NCBI GenBank assembly: GCA_900557035.1
Contig: USRA01000050.1
Coordinates: 1 to 15,989 of the forward strand
Source: an uncultured Prevotella sp.
GTDB lineage: Bacteria; Bacteroidota; Bacteroidia; Bacteroidales; Bacteroidaceae
Length of the DNA: 15,989 nucleotides
Direction: 5' to 3'
In this document: in pieces, positions 6,671 through 13,907 of the stretch
Numbering within the stretch: position 1 is the stretch's first letter
How the letters are laid out: each line of letters begins with the position of its first letter
Notes under the pieces: generated by a model
The model's database searches: none
Seen by the model: only the letters and a program-made list of their open reading frames with translations
What the model was told of the DNA's origin: nothing
Translations under genes and position numbers: made by a program

Positions 6671-7126
6671 TTATTTATTTTTAGGCACAAAAAGCTTTTG
6701 GTATTTTGCTATATGTGCTTCCAAATTGTTAAGTTGCTTCAAGTCTCTCGCAAAAGTAATCCACTGCGAAAAAGCTTCATTGAAATTCTTCTCAAACTGA
6801 CTCTTGTCAAACTTCTTACCTTCCGCCGTATGTCGTTTGATCAATTCATCAACGATTCTATCCCAATTATATAGGATACAGCAGCACCATCTTCTCTGCT
6901 GCAAAGGCTGAAGACTTACACTTCTCTTCAGCACTCTGAGCACTGTATCACACTTTATATGCGTGATATTAGAAAACTGATATGCAGATATCTGTTCAGC
7001 TTTGCCACCAATAAATGAATTGAGATACAAGATGATGCATTCTTCCTGTATCTTATCAATTCTTTTGTCTAGCTGAGCTAAATTCTCCAGAATCAACACC
7101 CTTCTATGTTCTGCTATATCCAGCAT
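6671..7126 (-). CDS. Hypothetical protein, 151 residues
   Basis: I cannot assign a family. The protein starts MLDIAEHRRVLILENLAQLDKRI from ATG 7124-7126. It looks mostly helical, with a YLNSFIGGKAEQISAYQFSN segment near 34-53, an unusual Cys triplet in RRWCCCILYNWD near 78-89, and a basic, lysine-rich tail. No membrane segment or signal peptide is apparent. It has its own promoter box (7193-7200) and lies after the terminator that closes the six-gene operon, so it is a separate unit and probably not part of that system. The stretch YQFSNITHIKCDTVLRVLKR (about 49-68) could be a helix-turn-helix-like segment, but the evidence is weak. Confidence 0.55.
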   Translation of the reverse strand: MLDIAEHRRVLILENLAQLDKRIDKIQEECIILYLNSFIGGKAEQISAYQFSNITHIKCDTVLRVLKRSVSLQPLQQRRWCCCILYNWDRIVDELIKRHTAEGKKFDKSQFEKNFNEAFSQWITFARDLKQLNNLEAHIAKYQKLFVPKNK

Positions 7127-7192
7127 ATTAATTGTAAATTTATGCGAATTTACTACTAATAGTTGGAACAGCCAAATGCATTACCCACATAG

Positions 7193-7200
7193 CAAAAATA
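7193..7200 (-). promoter_or_regulatory. Promoter -7 box of the 151-residue gene
   Basis: The minus strand reads TATTTTTG, matching TAnnTTTG, 66 bases before the ATG at 7126. It follows the operon terminator at 7258-7302, so it gives the small gene an independent start. No clean -33 box is seen. Confidence 0.45.
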
Positions 7201-7257
7201 GGAGGGTATATTTTTCAGAAACGTTAATACTTGAACAAAAATTAACTACAGAATAAC

Positions 7258-7302
7258 AAAAAAAGAGAGAAAGTGAGCATTTTTAGTGCTACACTTCCTC
7301 TC
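7258..7302 (-). terminator. Intrinsic terminator of the six-gene operon
   Basis: Stem segments pair GAGAG (7265-7269) with CTCTC (7298-7302), AAGTG (7271-7275) with CACTT (7292-7296), and AGCA (7276-7279) with TGCT (7287-7290), around a seven-base loop. On the minus strand the stem is followed by seven Us (7258-7264). It begins nine bases after the stop of the coiled-coil gene. Confidence 0.85.
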
Positions 7303-7310
7303 CTCGACTT

Positions 7311-7676
7311 TTATGGATGGATAGGCAATTCTATTACCATTTCCACAGCTCTTGTGAACGACATGAGAGGAGGAATTTTCACCCCAGCGCTTCTCAGATA
7401 GTTCACCAGTTTCTTCTTGCCCCAGTTGATTCTGGAATCTCTTTCACGATAGAGTTCCCTGAGCTGTTTGACATTGGAAGGCAGAGAATCCAGCTTTTTC
7501 TTCAGCTCGGCAGGATCTCCATACCGGGTCATTTCCTCTATTCGAGCCTTCAAGGCCTTGTTCTCCTCCACCAGCTGGTTATAATGGCGGAGCAAGACTT
7601 TTACCTGCTGCTCGTAAGGCAGGTCTTTGTTCATTTCATGCATAAGCATTTCTATTTTAGAATTCCAGGTATACAT
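7311..7676 (-). CDS. Small coiled-coil protein, last gene of the operon
   Basis: A 121-residue protein I do not recognise. Residues about 20-50 form a likely coiled coil (QQVKVLLRHYNQLVEENKAL), followed by a basic helical region, LRELYRERDSRINWGKKKLV near 72-91. The first ATG (7674-7676) overlaps the end of the SF1 helicase gene by 25 bases in another frame. A later ATG at 7647-7649 starts two bases after the helicase stop and would give 112 residues; both imply translational coupling and the sequence does not decide. A strong terminator follows. The small size, the coiled coil and the end-of-operon place suggest an adaptor or regulator of the helicases, but this is inference. Confidence 0.65.
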   Translation of the reverse strand: MYTWNSKIEMLMHEMNKDLPYEQQVKVLLRHYNQLVEENKALKARIEEMTRYGDPAELKKKLDSLPSNVKQLRELYRERDSRINWGKKKLVNYLRSAGVKIPPLMSFTRAVEMVIELPIHP

Positions 7677-9352
7677 CTGTTCAAGTCTGGACTCATCAAC
7701 AGAAGAACCTTACTCTTAGCTCTACTAATCATCACGTTCAGCCTATGTTTCTCCAGAACGAAAGGCAATTGTGCCTCCATACTGCCATAACGGGCATTAA
7801 GCACGAAACTGAGGATAATGATTTCTACATCCTGCCCCTGTAAGCATTCTACTGTATTGATAAGCGGCATCTTCTCCTTAGGAAATTTCGTTTTCCATAA
7901 GGTACGGATGCATTTAACCTGTCTTCGATACGGAGTAACAATAGCAACATCTTTCAGTCGGATACCACCTTGAATGGCTTTCCTAGCCAGCTCTATGGCC
8001 TGCTCTGCCTCCGCTACATTGACATCACATTCCATCTCCATCAATTCGCTCTCTTCAGGAACAACTTCTATTGTCTGTATCGGTTCTTGGGATATCCCTT
8101 CTACATCCAGCCTTCTGTCCTTGGCGGAATCAGCTGATATCAACTTGATCCCATTCTCATCAGACTCATAGAAATTTCTACTGATGAAATCAGTAATCTC
8201 GTCGTTCATGCGATAGGTAACATCGAGAGTATGACGAAGAGTAGGATATCTGTTACAGAGATATTCGAAGATACTTACCGACAACGGATTCTCTGCCAGC
8301 TGCGGATGGAAGATTGGCGGCATCTGCTTATCATCTCCGATGAAAATGATACTACCGCACCCAAAGGCACCAATCAAACTGGCATATGCCAAAGGCATCT
8401 GACCTGCCTCGTCTACCAAAACAATCTTAGGCTTAAAACCTGAGTTTCGTAAACCTAAATGGATGATGGCAGCATGCAGCGTCATACCCACGACATCGGC
8501 TGGAGCCATTCGCTTCTTGCTATTCTTTCGATAAGCAAGATAATTGTTGTAGGTTCCTGCCTTGATTATCTTCTTGTTCAGTCCTTCACCCTTAATCTTC
8601 TCTCCTATTTTCACCACATCGAAATTGCCAGTCTGCTCTGCAATCTTATTCAATGCATTATTTACAGCCTGATGAGTATTGGATATCACCAAAACCTCCT
8701 TGCGCATGGATGCATAGACTTGCGCTATTGTAGAGAGTACCGCCGTCTTACCTGTGCCTGGAGGACCTTGCAAGCAGTAAACGGATGGTCGTTTCAGACA
8801 GTCTACTACCACCCTATTCTGACCTGTGTTGAGTGTTTTAGGTATTGCAACATATCTTGCATCTATAGCACCTAAGCCTTTTGCACGAGGAACATCCTTC
8901 CCAGCCAGCAGATTCAGGAAGCTATACCCAGGATAACCTTCACGGATTCCATCAAGCAATTCGAGCATAGGATCAAGCATCATATGTTCTTGAACTTCTA
9001 TGTCTACCAAATCTTTAACAGATAAGGCTACAGAAGTTTCTATACTCAAGCCATCAAGATAAAGGTCAATAATCTTAGCCTTATCAGAGAAAGAGCAACT
9101 AGAGAGCTTAACGCTATCGCCCACCCTGAGCTTGGTATTATCTTCCGTGGTATGAAGTTCATACTGGTTGTCGCAGACCTTCACCACCAGAGCATCCTTG
9201 ATCAATAAGCCAGCCTCTACTTTTTCTTCATCGGTAAGCAGAGAATTAGCTTCAATATCAGCCAACTCCAACTCTTTTTGTTGCTGCAAATAATCATAGA
9301 TACGCTGGTGCATATCTTCTATTAAATTTTCCTCCATATCTTTATTCTCCAT
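7652..9352 (-). CDS. UPF1/DNA2-like superfamily 1 helicase
   Basis: A 566-residue SF1B-type helicase of the UPF1/DNA2/SMUBP2 group, which unwinds nucleic acid using ATP. Visible motifs: Q motif LNTGQNRVV (174-182), Walker A GPPGTGKT (196-203), the Ia-like SNTHQAVNNAL (224-234), Walker B VDEAGQMP (313-320), motif III GDDKQMPP (339-346), motif IV VTYRMND (378-384), VTPYRRQV (472-479), motif V VECLQGQD (501-508) and motif VI RLNVMISRAK (537-546). The N-terminal 140 residues hold a helical start and a small beta-rich region that may be the accessory barrel. No nuclease domain is seen. The ATG at 9350-9352 overlaps the upstream stop by 11 bases; a second ATG at 9335-9337 has GGAG at good spacing and may be used instead. 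All motifs look intact, so it is probably active. Confidence 0.88.
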   Translation of the reverse strand: MENKDMEENLIEDMHQRIYDYLQQQKELELADIEANSLLTDEEKVEAGLLIKDALVVKVCDNQYELHTTEDNTKLRVGDSVKLSSCSFSDKAKIIDLYLDGLSIETSVALSVKDLVDIEVQEHMMLDPMLELLDGIREGYPGYSFLNLLAGKDVPRAKGLGAIDARYVAIPKTLNTGQNRVVVDCLKRPSVYCLQGPPGTGKTAVLSTIAQVYASMRKEVLVISNTHQAVNNALNKIAEQTGNFDVVKIGEKIKGEGLNKKIIKAGTYNNYLAYRKNSKKRMAPADVVGMTLHAAIIHLGLRNSGFKPKIVLVDEAGQMPLAYASLIGAFGCGSIIFIGDDKQMPPIFHPQLAENPLSVSIFEYLCNRYPTLRHTLDVTYRMNDEITDFISRNFYESDENGIKLISADSAKDRRLDVEGISQEPIQTIEVVPEESELMEMECDVNVAEAEQAIELARKAIQGGIRLKDVAIVTPYRRQVKCIRTLWKTKFPKEKMPLINTVECLQGQDVEIIILSFVLNARYGSMEAQLPFVLEKHRLNVMISRAKSKVLLLMSPDLNRCIPGILK

Positions 9353-11546
9353 TAAGTAATTCGCGTACGTAAGCCCTTGTTTCTTCGTCCTTAATATAGA
9401 TGGTTACACCTTTGATAGCTCGGGTTAGAAGAATGCGATAGGCTTGGGCTACGGTTTCGAACAATGTATGGGCTGCTGGAAAACGAGGATCAAAACCAGG
9501 AACCTCGTCTATATCTTTCATCTTACCCTTAATGAACTTGTTTCGGATAGCTTCCTTCTGCTCGTCTCTAGCACGTTTGCGAGAACTGGCTGTTGCCGTT
9601 TCTTCATTGTGCTTGATACTCACATACCATTTGCCATTTCTAACGTAAACATCCTCTAGCCACAGCAATCCTACATAGTCAAAATCAAAGCCTCTTACTA
9701 CATACGGACAGCCCACTTCCGAAAGAGGATCCTGATGCATCATAGAATTTCCTGCACCCTGCACATAGATAGCATAGCCATTCGGATTATTCCAATATCG
9801 CTGCCAACGCTTTCCATTCTTATCAGCTAAATCGAAATCGAAGTCAGCATCCGCATCATGCAAAGGAGCCAAATTGCTCATTGATTCCCATTTGCGAGTA
9901 TAAGAAGAAAGAATTCGGCAAGATTTATCGCCTCCTACCATTTGAGCCCGGATATCAGCTTCCATATCTGAAGGGTAATCCACAACCTTTACTTTGAATT
10001 TATACTTCCACTTTGTAACGTTCTTCAACGGATTCTCAGTAAACAGGCCGTCAATCCAATCTACATATTCCTTGGAACCGGCACAACGGAACTGCATATC
10101 CTCAAGAGAAATAAGCGTAAACTCAGCACCCAGTTTTTTAGCCCATCTTTCTATATCCTCTATTTTTGTAGACTCATTGTCTCGGAAAGACTGCTTACCA
10201 TCGGTAAAGAATATGCTCACCTGGCTTTCACGGATGATATGGTACACCTGCGGTCCCATCTGAAAGCACCAGCCAGCAGTTTTGTTGCTACTAAATCCAT
10301 CTGCAACAGGATTAATCAAAGCATGCGCCTCGTCGACAACTGAAAGAAAATGAAGGTTATCCTTATAATTTCTAGTCATATCATGTTCTATCATATAATC
10401 AAGATAATCTTCAAAATACTCATACTTGAGAGAATTTTCATTATCATCACTCACGTATTTTGGATCAATCTGTTCCATCAATGGCAACAATTCATTTTTC
10501 ATTCTGCCACCACTCATACCAGGATTGAAATCATTGGCTTTCAATATTAAATCAGAAGCATGATATTGGTATCCATAATAATTGAAGATTTCACTCCAAT
10601 TATCACTCTGGCTTCCCGATGTCGTCACAAACACGATATTGCCGCAATCCTTCTTTTTAGAGTGTTTCATGACGCTTTCTATCCAGAGATTGATGGCTAC
10701 GGCAGATTTACCTGATCCCGGAGGACCCTGCACCACAATCACTTCCTTCTTGCCATCCTTCACTCTCTGCTCCAAAGTCTGCATCACAAGGTTAAAGCCC
10801 AGACGCTGCTCATCAAGCAACACGAAAGGACGAGCCGTAGCAGAATTTGCACTCAGGTTTTCGGCAACCTGGCGCAAGATGTTTCTATCCTGCTTGTAAT
10901 AGCCATTTACAAAACTGGCAGCAAAAGCCTGGTCACCCTTGCAGATTTTGGATGTTACATACTCAGCCAGATTGTCTGAAGAATCTTTATTATACATCGG
11001 ATACTCTGAAGTAAGCTGATCATTAGGTGCCTGGCGGTAAGGCTTCAAATCGATAGGTTGCGTAAAATATACACAGCCATTTACCTCAGCTCCTTCATCG
11101 AGCACCACAGAATGGAATCTTCTGCAATATTCGGTATATCCCTTAACCTGGTCGGCAGGATGCTTGATCACGCTTCCCTTATGTATCATCAAGCCTTCAT
11201 AAGAGCCTGGAGCATCATTGGGATTTTCCAGATAGTTTTTCAACTCCACGATGATCACCTCTTTCCTGTTCTCCTCGTTGGCACCCAGCAATACCAAGTC
11301 GCACCAAGCCGATGCAGCAGGGAGCTTATATTCAAGCAGCAACTCTGTAGTAGAGATATGGGCATCGCCAATAGCCGGCTGCTTCTTCATAGCTTGCACC
11401 AACATATCTGCCACCACAGGATAAGAACCAGCATAGGCCTTCTTCTCCTCGTCACTCACATAACGAGTGATGCCAGCCACCTCGTCTATCAGACCATTGA
11501 GATCATCCTGGACATAACCACAAAATTCTCTAACTGTGTATAGCAT
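9342..11546 (-). CDS. PD-(D/E)XK nuclease fused to DUF2075 helicase (copy B)
   Basis: A 734-residue fusion. The N-terminus shows a PD-(D/E)XK-like nuclease core: E72 (LLLEYKLP), D83 (AWCDLVLLG), E101-L-K103 (VIIVELKNY), then a HPADQ motif (129-133) as seen in related nucleases. The DUF2075 helicase part has Walker A GPPGSGKS (274-281), Walker B VVDEAHAL (403-410), motif III-like FFTDGKQSF (446-454), QFRCAGSKEYVDWID (485-499) and a late LLTRAIKG (706-713). It is a diverged paralogue of the product of 12025-13872. One difference stands out: where copy A has TCQGLEFEYVGV, this one reads VVRGFDFDYVGL (616-627), replacing the conserved Gln with Arg. It lies 32 bases after the EVE-like gene and overlaps the SF1 helicase gene by 11. 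A nucleic-acid cleaving and unwinding role is inferred from motifs. Confidence 0.82.
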   Translation of the reverse strand: MLYTVREFCGYVQDDLNGLIDEVAGITRYVSDEEKKAYAGSYPVVADMLVQAMKKQPAIGDAHISTTELLLEYKLPAASAWCDLVLLGANEENRKEVIIVELKNYLENPNDAPGSYEGLMIHKGSVIKHPADQVKGYTEYCRRFHSVVLDEGAEVNGCVYFTQPIDLKPYRQAPNDQLTSEYPMYNKDSSDNLAEYVTSKICKGDQAFAASFVNGYYKQDRNILRQVAENLSANSATARPFVLLDEQRLGFNLVMQTLEQRVKDGKKEVIVVQGPPGSGKSAVAINLWIESVMKHSKKKDCGNIVFVTTSGSQSDNWSEIFNYYGYQYHASDLILKANDFNPGMSGGRMKNELLPLMEQIDPKYVSDDNENSLKYEYFEDYLDYMIEHDMTRNYKDNLHFLSVVDEAHALINPVADGFSSNKTAGWCFQMGPQVYHIIRESQVSIFFTDGKQSFRDNESTKIEDIERWAKKLGAEFTLISLEDMQFRCAGSKEYVDWIDGLFTENPLKNVTKWKYKFKVKVVDYPSDMEADIRAQMVGGDKSCRILSSYTRKWESMSNLAPLHDADADFDFDLADKNGKRWQRYWNNPNGYAIYVQGAGNSMMHQDPLSEVGCPYVVRGFDFDYVGLLWLEDVYVRNGKWYVSIKHNEETATASSRKRARDEQKEAIRNKFIKGKMKDIDEVPGFDPRFPAAHTLFETVAQAYRILLTRAIKGVTIYIKDEETRAYVRELLNGE

Positions 11547-11578
11547 AAGCCTTTATTTCTTAAGATTGTTATTTACTA

Positions 11579-12028
11579 TTATTCGTTTTCCAGTGCATCA
11601 TAGATGATTTTTCTCTTGAGCAGATAATCCTCATCCGATAATTCATCTATGGATGCTTGCATCAATTCTTCAAATTTATCATCAATTTCAGATGCTGTCG
11701 ATATGTCAAAAAGACGCGGGTATTCATCTCCTTCTTCACTTAACTCTAGGGATGGATATTTGCTCAACAACAAGTCATCCGAAATTTCCATATTCTGTAC
11801 GGCCATCGTGTCACAGAAGATCTCACCATCGTCAGCTATCCATGCATCCAGTCTTGAAATAGAGAGGCGATAAAGCAATCGTGCCCCATATTCAAGCGTG
11901 GCAATAAAAACAATATCACCTCGCTTCATTTCATCCAGCTGAGGAAGATACGCTGTCCCGGAATGTTCTATCATATCAACCACCGAGAAGGTATCTGGCT
12001 CATCCAGTATGTATATCCAATATTTCAT
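11579..12028 (-). CDS. Small EVE/PUA-like protein
   Basis: A 149-residue protein with an N-terminal part that resembles EVE/PUA-like folds: it begins MKYWIYILDE, followed by LDEMKRGDIVFIATLEYGAR (about 32-51), with the KRGD turn before a beta-strand typical of such domains, then LLYRLSISRLDAW. EVE domains can read modified bases in DNA or RNA. The C-terminal 60 residues are strongly acidic and helical and may mimic DNA or bind a partner. I prefer the ATG at 12026-12028, which overlaps the upstream TGA by four bases (ATGA), over an ATG two codons earlier. It sits between the two DUF2075 nuclease-helicases, so it could guide or license them. The EVE assignment is by eye and is the least secure of the operon calls. 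Confidence 0.5.
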   Translation of the reverse strand: MKYWIYILDEPDTFSVVDMIEHSGTAYLPQLDEMKRGDIVFIATLEYGARLLYRLSISRLDAWIADDGEIFCDTMAVQNMEISDDLLLSKYPSLELSEEGDEYPRLFDISTASEIDDKFEELMQASIDELSDEDYLLKRKIIYDALENE

Positions 12029-13872
12029 ACCCATTGTTTTATGTAATTTCTAAGTTCTTCGTCGCAGACATAAACGTAACAGCCCTTCATACCTCGGGTC
12101 ATCAGCGTGCGGTAGGTGTTCTTAATTAGAGCTCGCAGCTTGTCATGGGTAGATTCCCTGTCTTCCTGCTCCATCTTTTTCCACCCCCAGATACTGCGAT
12201 CATTAGAAGACCTTTTAGAAGGATTTACTTTAATAATGCCATCTCTATAGACCAAGTCTTCTCCGATGATGACTCCTACATATTCGAATTCCAATCCTTG
12301 GCAAGTATGAATACAACCAATCTGATCTACCGAACCTTTTGATATGCTCCAAGTATCATCATTAGATAGATTCCATTTGTAGGCAAAATCATCACCTATG
12401 ACAATATCTTTCTGATGACTGTTCTTTCTGGAATTCCAATCCCAGCAATAACCTGCAACCATTCGGCTTTTATTCTTATATCTATTCAGCTTCTTGATTT
12501 CAGCCATCATTTCCGAAGGAGAATCAAAAATCTTGAATTCATAGGTAGTGCCGCTTAACTTCATTGGGAGCAGATTGTTATATTGCAGAAGATGATCGAG
12601 CCAATTCAAATACTCATCGCTTCCCGAACAACGAAGCTGTACTGTCAATTGATGATGATGCACATCAGCCTGCTCATATTCAGCCCAAGCCTCGATTGCT
12701 GCTACCGAGCCAATATCCCTGAAATCAACCAATTGTTTTTCGTCAATGAAAAATACGCTTACTTTTGCAGCCAATATGATTTCCTTGATCTGGTTCTCAC
12801 CCAGATTACCATAACGACCACTAAACTGCTGCAAGCGATGAGCCTCATCTACGATCAGCATATCCAGTTCGTTTACCTTCTTATCAAAATATCCCCCACT
12901 TGATTTAAAAAGATTTTTGATGGAAGAATGAACATCTTTTGATTCCATAAACTTCTTATAGAACACATTTCTTGGAGCACTGTTTTTAGATACATAATGA
13001 GCCAGCAACTTTCTTCGTGTCATCTCAACCAACAACTTGACAGCAATCACACTCTTGCCGGTTCCCGGTCCGCCCTTCACGATAACCACCTGTTTTCTTC
13101 CAGTTCTAAGATATTCGTCATAAGCCCAGAGAATGTTCTGATAAGCCACTTTCTGCTCATCAATCATCTTGAATTCAGGCTTGCCTTGTGCCATTTTAAC
13201 AACACTATCTATCAAGCTCTTGGAAGGTGCAATCTTGCTGTTTTCCACAACATAGATAGATTTATTCTGGTCACTCTTACAAACATATGTAGTGATAAAT
13301 TCTCTCAGCTTATCTTCTTCGCCCTTGCAGAATACAGGAGCCTTCTGGGTGTATTTCTGATAGCGGGCATCAGATATGCTTCCGTCATCCACATAATTGT
13401 GCATAAACACACAAGGATGCAGACTTACCTTTCGCTGCTGAACCGCCTCCTTAAAATCATAGAGAAGAGAAGCATAGCAAGCCACCTGATAACTGGGATG
13501 GGTAGTCTCCTTCAACCCATCTTCATAATGGGTTACCACCAGTCCATCCTTCTCTGTAGCCTGAACATGCTGCCATTGTTTCAACTCTATCATAACAACA
13601 TTGGATTTTTCTTCGCTATCCAATCCTGTTATGATAAAGTCAATACGATTATTGGTTACGGGAATATTATATTCCAGGGCTATTCCCGTATCATCAGGAA
13701 TTACCTGACTATCTACAACCTTCGCCATAAATCTTAACGAATTATGCCAGGAGCGAATTTCACCTTCACTCGTATCCTCACCCATTTTGGCCTTTACATT
13801 GGATGACAATATGCCTTCAATGTGGGGGATATCATTCAGGAATCCCCTTTTGGTATTGTTATAGATAATCAT
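12025..13872 (-). CDS. PD-(D/E)XK nuclease fused to DUF2075 helicase (copy A)
   Basis: A 615-residue nuclease-helicase fusion. Nuclease core: E67 (ALEYNIP), D78 (NNRIDFIITG), E96-L-K98 (VVMIELKQW), and THPSYQ (124-129). DUF2075 helicase motifs: GGPGTGKS (267-274), LIVDEAHRL (339-347), FFIDEKQLVDFRD (374-386), QLRCSGSDEYLNWLD (412-426), TCQGLEFEYVGV (523-534) and MTRGMKG (591-597). All are intact, so both activities are plausible. I chose ATG 13870-13872 because GGAG lies eight bases before it and MIIYNNTKRGFL fits the family start; the open frame extends to a TTG nine codons earlier that lacks support. The gene follows the TPR gene by 35 bases with no promoter box, and overlaps the EVE-like gene by four. 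DUF2075 proteins are usually annotated only as ATPases of unknown role. Confidence 0.85.
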   Translation of the reverse strand: MIIYNNTKRGFLNDIPHIEGILSSNVKAKMGEDTSEGEIRSWHNSLRFMAKVVDSQVIPDDTGIALEYNIPVTNNRIDFIITGLDSEEKSNVVMIELKQWQHVQATEKDGLVVTHYEDGLKETTHPSYQVACYASLLYDFKEAVQQRKVSLHPCVFMHNYVDDGSISDARYQKYTQKAPVFCKGEEDKLREFITTYVCKSDQNKSIYVVENSKIAPSKSLIDSVVKMAQGKPEFKMIDEQKVAYQNILWAYDEYLRTGRKQVVIVKGGPGTGKSVIAVKLLVEMTRRKLLAHYVSKNSAPRNVFYKKFMESKDVHSSIKNLFKSSGGYFDKKVNELDMLIVDEAHRLQQFSGRYGNLGENQIKEIILAAKVSVFFIDEKQLVDFRDIGSVAAIEAWAEYEQADVHHHQLTVQLRCSGSDEYLNWLDHLLQYNNLLPMKLSGTTYEFKIFDSPSEMMAEIKKLNRYKNKSRMVAGYCWDWNSRKNSHQKDIVIGDDFAYKWNLSNDDTWSISKGSVDQIGCIHTCQGLEFEYVGVIIGEDLVYRDGIIKVNPSKRSSNDRSIWGWKKMEQEDRESTHDKLRALIKNTYRTLMTRGMKGCYVYVCDEELRNYIKQWV

Positions 13873-13880
13873 GGTAAGTT

Positions 13881-13884
13881 CTCC
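13881..13884 (-). promoter_or_regulatory. Shine-Dalgarno deciding the start of nuclease-helicase copy A
   Basis: GGAG on the minus strand, eight bases upstream of the ATG at 13872. Clear Shine-Dalgarno sequences are scarce in this window, so it is informative: it favours the ATG over the upstream TTG at 13897-13899. Confidence 0.6.
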
Positions 13885-13907
13885 GATTGTTATTATCAAT
13901 TACTAGT

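Noticed and set aside
5788..7126. Toxin-antitoxin pair
   Set aside because: The two genes are 316 bases apart, appear to be separate units, and show no toxin motif I recognise.
13870..13899. TTG start nine codons upstream for nuclease-helicase copy A
   Set aside because: The ATG at 13872 has GGAG at eight bases and fits the family N-terminus; the TTG has neither.
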